Positions 26,856 through 36,001 of a DNA stretch of 64,000 nt are shown here, piece after piece. Below the pieces are notes generated by a model. That model made no database searches and was not told where the DNA came from. It saw only the letters and a list, made by a program, of their open reading frames with translations. The first letter of the stretch is position 1. Each line of letters starts with the position of its first letter. This stretch comes from an uncultured Pseudomonadota bacterium (GTDB lineage: Bacteria; Pseudomonadota; Gammaproteobacteria; Burkholderiales; JALYOK01), in NCBI GenBank assembly GCA_902826775.1, contig CADEHE010000007.1, forward strand, positions 124,001-188,000. Reading direction: 5' to 3'. The position numbers and the translations under genes are program-made.

Positions 26856-29800
26856 GGACTACTCCTTGTGCTGCGCTGCGAAGCAACAGACTGAGCTTCT
26901 TTTCGCGTAGTCAGTTCGCGCGCTGCGGTGTCACCTGAAGGCGTCGGTGCTGGTGCAACGCGTTCTAAGGCCGAGCTAGCTGCGGGATGGGTACGCTCTA
27001 AGCGCAATTTCCGCGCGCGCGGCCGGCGCATGAGCAGATATCCGGCGGGGATGACGAACATTGAGAGCAGTGGCGCCGTTATCATGCCGCCGACCATCGG
27101 CGCCGCGATGCGCTGCATGACCTCCGATCCTGTGCCGCCGCCGAACATAATCGGCAGTAGCCCAGCCAGAATGACCGCCACCGTCATCGCTTTCGGCCGC
27201 ACCCGCAGTACTGCGCCTTCTCGGATCGCCGCGTGCACCTCGTCCATGGTGATCGGCGTACCTTGCTGTTGCCGCTTCTCGAGCGCGTGCTTCAAATACA
27301 GCAGCATAATCACGCCGAACTCCGCCGCCACCCCGCCGAGCGCGATAAAGCCGACGGCGGTCGCTACCGACATCGCATGCCCGAGCAGATACATCAGCCA
27401 AAATCCACCCACCAACGCAAACGGCAACGACGCCATGATTAGAAATGCCTCGTCAAAGCGGCGAAACGTTAGATAGAGCAGAACGAAGATGATGAGCAGA
27501 GTGAACGGCACCACCACTTTCAGCTTTGCGGTGGCGCGTTCCAGGAACTCGAACTGCCCGGACCATGCGATCGAATAGCCAGCGGGCACTTTGACTTCGC
27601 GCGCTACAGCTTGCTGCATGTCGTTGACCGCCGATCTGAGGTCACGGCCGCGGATATCGACATACACCCAACCCGACAAACGCGCGTTCTCGCTTCTGAG
27701 CATCGGCGGTCCATCGGTGATGCTGACCGTGGCCACAGCTGAAAGCGCAATCTGCGCGCCGCGCTCGGTCAGCACCGGCAGTTGGCGTAGCTTCTCGACC
27801 GAATCGCGCACTTCGCGCGGGTAGCGCACGCTGATCGGAAAGCGCTGCCGCCCCTCAACCGTCTCGCCGATGTTCTCGCCGCCGATGGCGGCGGAGACGA
27901 TGCTCTGCACGTCACTGATATTCAAACCGTAGCGCGACGCCTTGTCGCGATCGATTTGCACGTCGATGTAGCGCCCGCCGGTCAAGCGTTCCGCTAGCGC
28001 GGAACTGACGCCCGGTACGCTCTTGACAACGCGCTCGATCTCCCCGGTGATCCGATCGATGTCGGCCAGATCCGCACCCGCTACCTTGACGCCCACGGGG
28101 CTCTTAATGCCGGTCGCAAGCATGTCGATGCGGTTGCGAATGGGCGGCACCCAGATATTGGCGAGCCCGGGTAGCTTTACGGTGCGATCCAGCTCCTCAA
28201 CCAGCTTCTCGGACGTCATGCCAGGGCGCCACTCGGAGCGAGGCTTGAACTGAATCGTCGTCTCCACCATTTCAAGCGGGGCGGGATCGGTAGCCGTCTC
28301 CGCGCGGCCAATCTTGCCGAACACCTGCTTGACTTCCTGCACCTGCATGATCAGCTTGTTGGTTTGCTGCAGCACTTCGACCGCTTTACCTGCCGAGAGG
28401 CCGGGCAGCGCAGAGGGCATGTAGAGCAGATCACCTTCGTCCAGTGGCGGCATGAACTCGCCGCCGATTCTGGCGATGGGAATGACCGTCGCTGCCACAA
28501 CTCCGAGCGCCAGCACCAAGGTGGCACGCGGAAAGCGCAGCACGCCATTTAGCAGCGGCCGATACAGCGCGATCAGGGCTCGATTCAGCGGGTTCTTCGT
28601 TTCATCGGGAATCCTGCCTCGAATCAGATACCCCATGAGCACGGGGATCAAGGTCACCGACAAACCGGCGGCAGCGGCCATCGCATAGGTTTTGGTGTAG
28701 GCGAGCGGCGAGAACAAGCGGCCCTCTTGCGCTTCCAAGGTAAACACCGGGATAAACGACAGCGTGATGATCAGTAGGCTAAAAAACAGCGCCGGCCCGA
28801 CCTCAGCCGCCGCCGCGCCAATGACTTGCCATTGCTCGCTGCCGGCAAGCTTCTCGCCCGGGTGGGCGTGCCGCCACGCTTCGATATGCTTGTGCGCGTT
28901 CTCGATCATTACCACCGCAGCATCGACCATGGCGCCGACCGCGATCGCGATGCCGCCGAGCGACATGATGTTGGCGTTGACGCCCTGATAGCGCATGACG
29001 ATGAACGCGATCAGGACACCGAGCGGCAAGGAAACGATCGCGACAAACGCTGAACGTAAGTGGAACAGGAACACCAAACACACCAACGCGACGACGATGA
29101 ACTCCTCGATTAGCTTGCCGGTGAGATTGTCGACGGCGCGCTTGATTAACTCGGAGCGGTCGTAGGTCGTCACGATTTCAACGCCGGGCGGTAGACTTGC
29201 CTTAAGCTGTTGCAGTTTGGCTTTGACCGCCTCGATCGTTTCCAGCGCGTTCTTACCCGAGCGCATGACGATGACGCCGCCCGCAACTTCGCCCTCGCCG
29301 TTGAGTTCAGCGATGCCGCGGCGGATCTCCGGGCCGATTTGGATACGCGCCACATCGCCGAGCAGAACCGGCACGCCGGCTTCTGTTGTTAGCAGCGGAA
29401 TCTTGCGGAAGTCGTCCAGCGTCTTGAGATAGCCACTGGCGCGCACCATGTACTCTGCTTCGCCTAGTTCCAACACCGAACCGCCGCTTTCTTGGTTGGC
29501 GTTTTGCACCGCTTGGGTCACTTTGCTGTGCGCGATGTTGTAGGCGCGCAGCTTGTCCGGATCCAGCACGATCTGATACTGCCGCACGACGCCACCCACG
29601 CTCGCGACTTCGGCGACATTGGGTACCGCCTTCAGTTCATACTTGAGAAACCAATCCTGCAACGCCCGCAACTGCGACAGATCGTGCTGGCCGGAACGGT
29701 CGACCAATGCGTACTCATACACCCAGCCGACACCGGTTGCATCGGGCCCAAGTGAAGCCGTGGCCCCTTTGGGCAGGCGTGCCTGCACTTGATTGAGGTA

Positions 29801-30136
29801 CTCCAGCACGCGCGAGCGCGCCCAGTAGAGATCGGTGCCGTCCTCAAACAACACGTACACGAAGGAGTCGCCGAAGAACGAGTAGCCTCTTACCGTTTTC
29901 GCGCCAGGCACCGAGAGCATGGTGGTGGTGAGCGGATAGGTGATTTGATCTTCAACGATGCGCGGCGCTTGCCCCGCAAAGGTGGTGCGGATAATCACCT
30001 GTACGTCGGACAGATCGGGAATTGCATCGAGCGGCGTTCTGGCGAGCGACCACACACCCCACGCTGTCACCATCAGGCTCGTTAACAGCACCAGGAAACG
30101 ATTGGCGATCGACCAGTGGATGAGCCGGGCGATCAT
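26852..30136 (-). CDS. cusA: CusA Cu(I)/Ag(I) RND efflux permease
   Basis: 1094 residues. The TM4 motif [17 protein letters not shown] is the monovalent-cation (HME4) signature. The three substrate-binding methionines of E. coli CusA (M573, M623, M672) are all present at the same residue numbers: LLYM573P, PLEM623VETT and RIDM672LATG. The protein therefore should export Cu(I)/Ag(I). It overlaps cusB upstream and the methyltransferase downstream by 4 nt each. The C-terminal tail is longer than E. coli CusA by about 45 residues and is rich in Ala/Arg/Ser/Thr. Confidence 0.95.
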   Translation of the reverse strand: MIARLIHWSIANRFLVLLTSLMVTAWGVWSLARTPLDAIPDLSDVQVIIRTTFAGQAPRIVEDQITYPLTTTMLSVPGAKTVRGYSFFGDSFVYVLFEDGTDLYWARSRVLEYLNQVQARLPKGATASLGPDATGVGWVYEYALVDRSGQHDLSQLRALQDWFLKYELKAVPNVAEVASVGGVVRQYQIVLDPDKLRAYNIAHSKVTQAVQNANQESGGSVLELGEAEYMVRASGYLKTLDDFRKIPLLTTEAGVPVLLGDVARIQIGPEIRRGIAELNGEGEVAGGVIVMRSGKNALETIEAVKAKLQQLKASLPPGVEIVTTYDRSELIKRAVDNLTGKLIEEFIVVALVCLVFLFHLRSAFVAIVSLPLGVLIAFIVMRYQGVNANIMSLGGIAIAVGAMVDAAVVMIENAHKHIEAWRHAHPGEKLAGSEQWQVIGAAAAEVGPALFFSLLIITLSFIPVFTLEAQEGRLFSPLAYTKTYAMAAAAGLSVTLIPVLMGYLIRGRIPDETKNPLNRALIALYRPLLNGVLRFPRATLVLALGVVAATVIPIARIGGEFMPPLDEGDLLYMPSALPGLSAGKAVEVLQQTNKLIMQVQEVKQVFGKIGRAETATDPAPLEMVETTIQFKPRSEWRPGMTSEKLVEELDRTVKLPGLANIWVPPIRNRIDMLATGIKSPVGVKVAGADLADIDRITGEIERVVKSVPGVSSALAERLTGGRYIDVQIDRDKASRYGLNISDVQSIVSAAIGGENIGETVEGRQRFPISVRYPREVRDSVEKLRQLPVLTERGAQIALSAVATVSITDGPPMLRSENARLSGWVYVDIRGRDLRSAVNDMQQAVAREVKVPAGYSIAWSGQFEFLERATAKLKVVVPFTLLIIFVLLYLTFRRFDEAFLIMASLPFALVGGFWLMYLLGHAMSVATAVGFIALGGVAAEFGVIMLLYLKHALEKRQQQGTPITMDEVHAAIREGAVLRVRPKAMTVAVILAGLLPIMFGGGTGSEVMQRIAAPMVGGMITAPLLSMFVIPAGYLLMRRPRARKLRLERTHPAASSALERVAPAPTPSGDTAARELTTRKEAQSVASQRSTRSSP

Positions 30137-31704
30137 GGTTTCTTACCTTCGGCCGGGGCACTCGATCTGCTCGCCGCAGGTCTCATAGGCGTTATGGAGC
30201 TCAGTTCGAATCCGCCCTTTTGGCCGGCGTGAAATTCAAAGCTCACTTGATCGCCGTTGGTCAAGTTCTGCGGCAAGCCGGTTGCAGGGATGCGGAAGTC
30301 CATCGTCATCGGACCCCAATTGAGGCTGGGTACGGGGCCATGCGATATGGTCACGGCATCCTTGCCGATGTGTTCAAGCTTGCCTTCGGCGCGGTGGGTT
30401 TGGACTGACGGCGCCCCTGTCGGCTGTGCAGCGGCTGCGGGCATTGCTTCCATGCGCCTGGTCGTCGCCTTCAGGCTCGCCTCGGAATCGATCAAGAACT
30501 GACCGGAGACCACTACCTTTTGCCCTGCCGCGAGGCCTTTGCGGATTTCGGTTTGTCCCTCCGACTCCATACCGATTTCGACATCCGCCGGCTTGAACTT
30601 GCCTTCGCTTTCGGCGACGAGGACGACATTGCGTGTGCCGGTTTGAATCACCGCTTCGGTCGGTACTACGAGGAGGTCTATTTGTGACGTCGCGTCGAAA
30701 GAGATAGTTGCAAACATACCTGGAGAGAGTTTGCCCTGTGGATTGGCTAACTCAATACGTACCTTGAGCGTGCGGGTGGTGGGATTGACTTCAGGCAAGA
30801 TCGCAGCAACTTCGCCGCTGAACACCGTGCCTGGGTAGGCTTGCGCGCGCGCTTGCACCACGTTGCCGGGCGCCACCGCGCTCGCCTGCGCTTCCGGCAC
30901 TTCGGCGTTGACCCACACGCTCGCAAGATCGTTGATGCGGAACAAGGTCGTGCCTGGCATCACCGTCATGCCTTCACGGACGCCGAGCTCGGTAATGACA
31001 CCGTTGATGGGGGCGCGCAACGTAATTCGAGCTTGCACATTGCCGCTGCGTTCGATGCTGCGGATGTGCTCCTCGGTCATTCCCACGAGGAGCAGGCGCT
31101 GACGTGCGGCGCTGCGCAGATCCTCCATGTCCGCTGCTTGCATACGCCGCAGGGCAAGGTATTCTTCCTGCGCGGCTACCCATTCCGGTGCGAGAATCTC
31201 CACCAATGGCTGGCCCTTGCGCACTGGATCGAGCGGCGCACGGGCAAACAGCCGCTCGACGTAGCCGTTCGCCCGCGCTTGCACGACGGCGACATTGCGC
31301 TCGTTGTAGGCGACGCTGCCGACAGCAGAGACTTTTTGGGCAAGCGATCCTTTGATGACTTCGGTGGTGCGCACGCCCAGGTTCTGCACCACGCGTGGCG
31401 AAATACTAACTTTGCCTTCATCCGCACCGTCTTCGGCGTAGACCGGCACTAACTGCATATCCATAAACGGCGATTTGCCTGGCTTGTCGAACTTCTGTCC
31501 AGGCACCATCGGATCGTGCCAATACAATACTTTTCGACCGTCTTTTGACTCGACTGCGCTCGCGCTAGCGGTAGAGCTTGCGTTGCCCGCCACGGGCATG
31601 GACGTCATTGCCGACATCTGCCGCATGGCATACCAGTAGCCAACGCCGGCAGCAACGCTCGCCAGTACCAGCGCCACAAGCCCTAACAGAATTCCGCGTT
31701 TCAT
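30133..31704 (-). CDS. cusB: CusB adaptor fused to a CusF-like domain
   Basis: 523 residues. An N-terminal membrane anchor is followed by a short heavy-metal-binding segment ([12 protein letters not shown], then [10 protein letters not shown]), the lipoyl/coiled-coil/barrel core of a CusB adaptor, and a C-terminal CusF-like domain. The CusF site residues H, W, M, M are visible in [18 protein letters not shown]. CusF normally is a separate periplasmic Cu(I)/Ag(I) chaperone, so this fusion ties the chaperone to the pump. The gene overlaps both cusA and cusC by 4 nt. Confidence 0.9.
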   Translation of the reverse strand: MKRGILLGLVALVLASVAAGVGYWYAMRQMSAMTSMPVAGNASSTASASAVESKDGRKVLYWHDPMVPGQKFDKPGKSPFMDMQLVPVYAEDGADEGKVSISPRVVQNLGVRTTEVIKGSLAQKVSAVGSVAYNERNVAVVQARANGYVERLFARAPLDPVRKGQPLVEILAPEWVAAQEEYLALRRMQAADMEDLRSAARQRLLLVGMTEEHIRSIERSGNVQARITLRAPINGVITELGVREGMTVMPGTTLFRINDLASVWVNAEVPEAQASAVAPGNVVQARAQAYPGTVFSGEVAAILPEVNPTTRTLKVRIELANPQGKLSPGMFATISFDATSQIDLLVVPTEAVIQTGTRNVVLVAESEGKFKPADVEIGMESEGQTEIRKGLAAGQKVVVSGQFLIDSEASLKATTRRMEAMPAAAAQPTGAPSVQTHRAEGKLEHIGKDAVTISHGPVPSLNWGPMTMDFRIPATGLPQNLTNGDQVSFEFHAGQKGGFELSSITPMRPAASRSSAPAEGKKP

Positions 31705-33008
31705 TTCACTTCCTTCATGGCGCTGCCCTCCGGTACTAGGAAATTGAGCTGCGCCCAGGCACGCGCCAATTCCGCTTGCGTCTGCACATCTGCTAAGCGC
31801 GTATCGAGCACCGTCCGGCGCGCCTCGAGGGCAGTGGCTAAATTGCCACGCCCTGAGCGATACGCAGCCAGGGCTGCGGCAGCGGCTTCACGCGAGAGCG
31901 GAACCAACTCTTGCCAGTAGCGCTTGAGGCGCTCGCGCGCCGTTTCCCAATCGGCCAGCATTCGCTTGATCTCGGCCTCGTGCATGCGGCGCGCTTCCTC
32001 GCGCTCTGCTCGAACTTGTCGCAGCGCCTCGTTGCGCGCGGCGATGACGGGGTCCTGGCGTTGTTTGCTGAAGATCGGCAGATCGACCTTCGCTTGGATG
32101 CTCAGCATGTTGGAAAAGGACGAGCCCCTTTGCGCATACGCCAGTTCCAGACTCCAATCCGCTTGTTTGGCGGCCTGCGCCTGCGCGATGTCTGCGCGCG
32201 CCATCGCCTCCAGCGGCCGGTAGAGCAACAGCTGCGGGTGATGCTCCAGCACTTGCAGAAACTCATTCGGCGCATGTGGCAAGACGTTGAAGGACGGCGG
32301 CTTATCAAGCGGCCGTACTATTTCCTTTTCACCGACATAGCGCGCGAGCGATGCCTGCGCGCGTTTGAGGTCGCGCGCTATCTCTTGGATGCGGTCTTGG
32401 ACTTGCACGCGGGCGGTGCGGGCCAAGATGGGATCGGCAGGACTGCCCTTACCACCTGCTAGCGCAGCGCGCGCGGCTTCAGTTAGTAGTGCTGTCTCGC
32501 CCTCAAGCTCGCGTAGGACACGCAGGCGCTGCTCGAGGAAATAGCAATCCAGCCACGCCAGCGCGACTTCACGGCGCATCTCGGTGCGTGCGCCAATCAC
32601 TTTCGCGAGTTCGCGATCGCGCTCGGCCACCGCTTTGGCTTCGCGCGCTTGCAGTTTGGCTGTGCGAGTAAATTCCTGACTGATGCCAATTTTGCGCATG
32701 GTCATGAAGTCGCGCCCTAGGCTAAAGGCGTCGGGACCATCCACCGGCAGGTTATCAATCCCAACACCGAGTTGCGGATCGGGCCGTTGACCGGCGCTGA
32801 CGATAAGACTGTCAGCGGCGCTGATTGCCGCTGCTTGCGCGGCTAGCTGGGGCGAGCGCGCCTGCGCTAGCTTAAGAGCCTCTACTAGAGACAGCGGCGC
32901 AGGGTCTTGTGCGAAGCTCGCGAGCGGCGCGACGGCGGCTGCTACGAGTGAAGCGGGGAAAATCCACACGAATGCGTGGCGCATCCGAGTGCGTACTGAT
33001 AAGAACAT
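31701..33008 (-). CDS. cusC: CusC-like outer-membrane channel (TolC family)
   Basis: 435 residues with a signal peptide (cleavage near SFAQ, residue 33) and two efflux-protein repeats of long helices. Segments such as GIDNLPVDGPDAFSLGRDF resemble the channels that go with Cus-type pumps. It has no lipobox, unlike E. coli CusC. First gene of the cusCBA-methyltransferase-patatin run, 77 nt after the small Cys-containing gene at 33086. Confidence 0.88.
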   Translation of the reverse strand: MFLSVRTRMRHAFVWIFPASLVAAAVAPLASFAQDPAPLSLVEALKLAQARSPQLAAQAAAISAADSLIVSAGQRPDPQLGVGIDNLPVDGPDAFSLGRDFMTMRKIGISQEFTRTAKLQAREAKAVAERDRELAKVIGARTEMRREVALAWLDCYFLEQRLRVLRELEGETALLTEAARAALAGGKGSPADPILARTARVQVQDRIQEIARDLKRAQASLARYVGEKEIVRPLDKPPSFNVLPHAPNEFLQVLEHHPQLLLYRPLEAMARADIAQAQAAKQADWSLELAYAQRGSSFSNMLSIQAKVDLPIFSKQRQDPVIAARNEALRQVRAEREEARRMHEAEIKRMLADWETARERLKRYWQELVPLSREAAAAALAAYRSGRGNLATALEARRTVLDTRLADVQTQAELARAWAQLNFLVPEGSAMKEVK

Positions 33009-33085
33009 GAACGATCTCCATGCGAAATCCTACGCTCGCCAAGACCGATCGGTCCGGGCAAGTCCAAAACTCGCGTGGGAGCGCT

Positions 33086-33454
33086 CTAAATTAGTAAGCT
33101 ACAAAAGCGAATGGGAATGGGAGGATCGCTGGTGCGCGCAACGCGCACAGTCGGGAACAAGGAGTGCTTGGGCGGCTGGCTCGGTGAAACCACCAAGATT
33201 GGTAAGCATGGTGGCGCCAGGACAAGTTGGCTACCGGTGTCCAGCGATTGGTCATCGGCAGTGCAGTGTGCCAGACATAGGGCGCGGTTCATACCGCCTT
33301 CATCATCACATGCCGGTTTTTCCGCCGGAGCCATTGCCTTCGCCAGATCGGCGCCAGACATGAGACAACCGCTCACAGCAAATGCCGCTTGCGCAAAGAG
33401 CGATAGCAGCAACAGGAGCTGCGCAATTCGACGGCGAGTTTGGCTAGTGATCAT
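33086..33454 (-). CDS. CopL-like small secreted protein
   Basis: 122 residues with a signal peptide and cysteines in the pattern C-...-MNRALCLAHCTADDQS. Such short secreted CxxHC proteins often precede copper-resistance genes (CopL/DUF2946-like). Directly upstream of cusC on the same strand. The protein at 34579-34971 has the same design. Role inferred: periplasmic copper-associated accessory factor. Confidence 0.6.
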   Translation of the reverse strand: MITSQTRRRIAQLLLLLSLFAQAAFAVSGCLMSGADLAKAMAPAEKPACDDEGGMNRALCLAHCTADDQSLDTGSQLVLAPPCLPILVVSPSQPPKHSLFPTVRVARTSDPPIPIRFCSLLI

Positions 33455-33612
33455 TCTTTAGCTAGGATAGCGCTTGCGCCGCACGTTGTCCACGCTGAGC
33501 TTGTTGTGGGCGCCCTGCTACCCGAGCCCGGCTGCAAGCGAATGCGGGCGCTTCCCGTTTCAGGAAGACGTGGAATAACGATTTCGGCATCGAGCGCGCT
33601 CGCGCGAACCAA

Positions 33613-33831
33613 CTATCTCTCGGTGGCTTTTGTGGCATTCGATTGGCTCTCCATCAAGTGCCCGTGCGCTTGCCAGCACCGTTGCAGTTTTTCAAGCTCT
33701 GCTTGCGGCGCACGCTTTTGCGCCGCTGTCTTCTCGATCTGCAAGATGAGAAATGGATCTCGACCAGCATGAGCAAAGCTTGCGAAGAGTAGAACAGTCG
33801 TGGACAACAACAAGGCGAAAGTAGTCTTCAT
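33613..33831 (-). CDS. Small secreted protein, function unknown
   Basis: 72 residues with a clear signal peptide (ends SFAHA) and a short charged helical mature part with one Cys. GAGGAT lies 8 nt before the ATG, which supports the start. No family is recognised. It is placed upstream of the cus genes on the same strand. Confidence 0.5.
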   Translation of the reverse strand: MKTTFALLLSTTVLLFASFAHAGRDPFLILQIEKTAAQKRAPQAELEKLQRCWQAHGHLMESQSNATKATER

Positions 33832-34279
33832 AAAATATCCTCAGTATGCATTAAGCTCCCAGTTGCTGGGCGCCTACCGCAAGCAACCGGCAGGGCAACT
33901 GCAGTATTGCCTCCGGTTTTACCGCGGCCCTCACCAAGAGGTAAACTTTTTGTCACGCTGTGCGCTCACAGCTCACCGTGCTGGCGCAGCTGATGCGCTG
34001 AGCGGCATGACGGACGTAAGAAGTGGTGATTCATGGCAATCTCCCTTTCCAATTAGCTCCATGTCAGGCCCGAGAGCGGTTTCTCGCCAATCCGCTGAAC
34101 TGGGATGCAGCGGATTAGTGATCTCTGAAAATGGCGCGGCCATGGTTTTCGCCGTCGGCGCCCACACACGACCAGCCAAACCAGCCGCGTAGTAGAACTG
34201 ATTCAATAAACTAGAACGTGAGGTAACAAAAAAGCGACGCTTCGTACAAGGCCAGGCATTGCTGGGCCGCGCTCAAGCG

Positions 34280-34510
34280 CTACCTCCCACGCCTGACCGG
34301 CTTGCGGTCTCTGCCTGTTAGCACCGGCACGCCGGCTCTTCCCGCCATGACTGGCTTGGAAGTTACCGCTTCTGTGCCGACGAAGGTCGTGCCACTGGTC
34401 GCGGTCGGGACCTCAGCTGGACGATCTTGAGCTGACGCACGATTTCGCGCTGTGACGGCCGCGCACCCGCTTAGGGCGAACAGCAAAACTATGATGAGTA
34501 GCGTACGCAT
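34280..34510 (-). CDS. Small lipoprotein, function unknown
   Basis: 76 residues from ATG 34510. TTGGAG is spaced 8 nt before it, while an upstream in-frame start (34546) has none. Lipobox LSGC near residue 16. The mature part is low-complexity (Ala, Thr, Arg, Pro). No family recognised. Confidence 0.5.
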   Translation of the reverse strand: MRTLLIIVLLFALSGCAAVTARNRASAQDRPAEVPTATSGTTFVGTEAVTSKPVMAGRAGVPVLTGRDRKPVRRGR

Positions 34511-34578
34511 GGCGCATCTCCAAAAGACAATCAAACCCGCCGCCATGAGGGCGGCAACTGGGGAGACTGGCGCTGGCG

Positions 34579-34971
34579 CTAATTCAGAAAATGGCCGAAG
34601 CGGAGATACCGCGGGCGTTCCGCGAAGTTGAGGGGGGCAGAGAAATCACGCTGAGGTGAAGCTCGGGGGAGCTCGGGCAACGTCATGTGCAGCGGCCCGG
34701 CAGGATAGGTGTCCATCGTCAGCGGCACGACGGACAGCCTATCGCCTTGATCGGCTTGCGCGTCTTGCAGGCAATGAGGCAGGCAGGCAGTGCGATTAGC
34801 CGTGTCGTGCATACCATGGCTACCGCTCATCCGCGCGCTGCCAACGGCCGACGCAGCGCTTACTTCCGCTATCGCGCACGCCTGCGCGACATGCGAAAGC
34901 TGGGTAAACAACATCAGACCCAGCACCAACCTGGCGAAGGCCGTAATCGAATGCCGAAAGAGGCGAGTCAT
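34579..34971 (-). CDS. CopL-like small secreted protein, second copy of the design
   Basis: About 130 residues from ATG 34971, with a signal peptide ending near VAQA. The mature part has C, H and M residues (MSGSHGMHDT, then CLPHCLQD) and a Pro-rich tail. It resembles the 33086-33454 protein in layout. It is divergent from arsR1. ATG 34995 is an alternative start; neither has a clear ribosome site. Confidence 0.55.
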   Translation of the reverse strand: MTRLFRHSITAFARLVLGLMLFTQLSHVAQACAIAEVSAASAVGSARMSGSHGMHDTANRTACLPHCLQDAQADQGDRLSVVPLTMDTYPAGPLHMTLPELPRASPQRDFSAPLNFAERPRYLRFGHFLN

Positions 34972-35087
34972 GTCGAAACCGTACCCAGTGATCATGCGAC
35001 CAGTAATTGGTGAACTAGTTCCGGTTGGCATCTTTCCCGCCCGAAAGGGCGAGGATTCCCTCAGCAGGCGGTGTCGTCCAGCTGTGC

Positions 35088-35124
35088 TTGATAAGGGTTT
35101 ACAGTTGCGCTAAAGTGCAACTAT
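35088..35124 (+). promoter_or_regulatory. Promoter and ArsR-type operator A (arsR1-pbrT unit)
   Basis: -35 TTGATA (35088-35093), 17-bp spacer, -10 TAAAGT (35111-35116). The 24-bp inverted repeat ACAGTTGC - 8 nt - GCAACTAT (35101-35124) covers the -10. The repeat has one mismatch between arms. The same 8-8-8 architecture with the -10 at offset 10 recurs at 38322, 40341 and 46093. Confidence 0.75.
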
Positions 35125-35294
35125 ACATGCTCACGGTACCAAGGCTGCGTCTTCCTCGCGGCTCGGTTGGCCTCGGTTTCAAACTGTTCCATGTCACTAC
35201 ACGCTGTTTTATCGCAATTGTGCGCTGGCCATTGCAGCTGCACCGATGTCTAAATCGTGACACTCAACTTCTACTCCATCATTTTGGCTGCCCT

Positions 35295-35696
35295 ATGCAT
35301 TTAGTTACCGTCAAATCCGAAGAAGTCTTCCAGGCCCTTGCCGATCCCATTCGGCTTAGGATCCTGCGCCTCATGTCTCTGACCGGCGAGGAGTCCTGCC
35401 TTTGTGAGCTCGTCGATACATTGCACGAGCCCCAATACAAACTTTCCAAGCACCTAAAGATTTTGAAGCAGGCGGGGTTGCTCACTGCGGAAAAAGAGGG
35501 GCGCTTCATCTACCATCGCCTAGTCAAACAGCCCGCGTATCTCGAATCGATCTACGAAGCGATTCGGGCCCTGCCCGACCCAGATCGCATCTTCAAGAAC
35601 GATCTGAAGCGTTTTCGCGCGCGAATGTGCTTGCGCGAAGACGGGCGTTGCCGCGTGGGAATACAAACCCGCGAACTCGCAACCGCGAGCGAGTAA
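35295..35696 (+). CDS. ArsR/SmtB-family metal-responsive repressor, copy 1
   Basis: 133 residues. Winged helix with the recognition helix around YKLSKHLKILKQAGLL. Two cysteines in an ArsR-like alpha-3 position (C35, C37: ESCLCELV) and two near the C-terminus (C112, C119). These can form a Cd/Pb/As-type thiolate site. The 402-bp coding sequence is identical by eye to copy 3 (47721-48122). It has its own promoter with the operator at 35101. The ATPase start codon that follows overlaps its stop (TAATG). Confidence 0.9.
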   Translation: MHLVTVKSEEVFQALADPIRLRILRLMSLTGEESCLCELVDTLHEPQYKLSKHLKILKQAGLLTAEKEGRFIYHRLVKQPAYLESIYEAIRALPDPDRIFKNDLKRFRARMCLREDGRCRVGIQTRELATASE

Positions 35697-35970
35697 TGAC
35701 CGCCGCAAGCGCGGTGGCGGTCCGCGCTCCTGCGCCGCGTCCCTGGCGCGGTGCGCGTGTGGCCAGCGCGGCCTTCGCCGCATTGCTTCTCGTCGCGGGA
35801 TTAGTCGGGCGCGAGACCGCCGCGACTATTGTTCGGGGCTGCTGGGCTAGCAGTTGGGATCGGCGATCCTGGTTCTCGCTTTCTTCGATCTCGGAGGCAT
35901 TGGAGCAATTCACCTAAGACTGCGCTGGTTCGCCGCGATGAGCAGGAGCTTCGCGTCGCCGGTCGAGTCG
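35696..35970 (+). pseudogene. Decayed P1B ATPase remnant after arsR1
   Basis: The start and first about 40 codons (MTAASAVAVRAPAPRPW...) match the intact ATPase at 42449. After VAGLVG the sequence jumps about 145 bp ahead, to the part matching TTAAIVAGLLGQWLES, and is then frameshifted. Another jump leads to the stretch for KTALVRRDEQE, ending near 35970. All catalytic motifs are missing. Confidence 0.8.
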
Positions 35971-36001
35971 CCCAGAATCATCCTTGATTGAACTCGCAGG
36001 A

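Noticed and set aside
33973-34206. 77-codon minus-strand frame
   Set aside because: Would need a TTG start without ribosome site. No domain or signal peptide.
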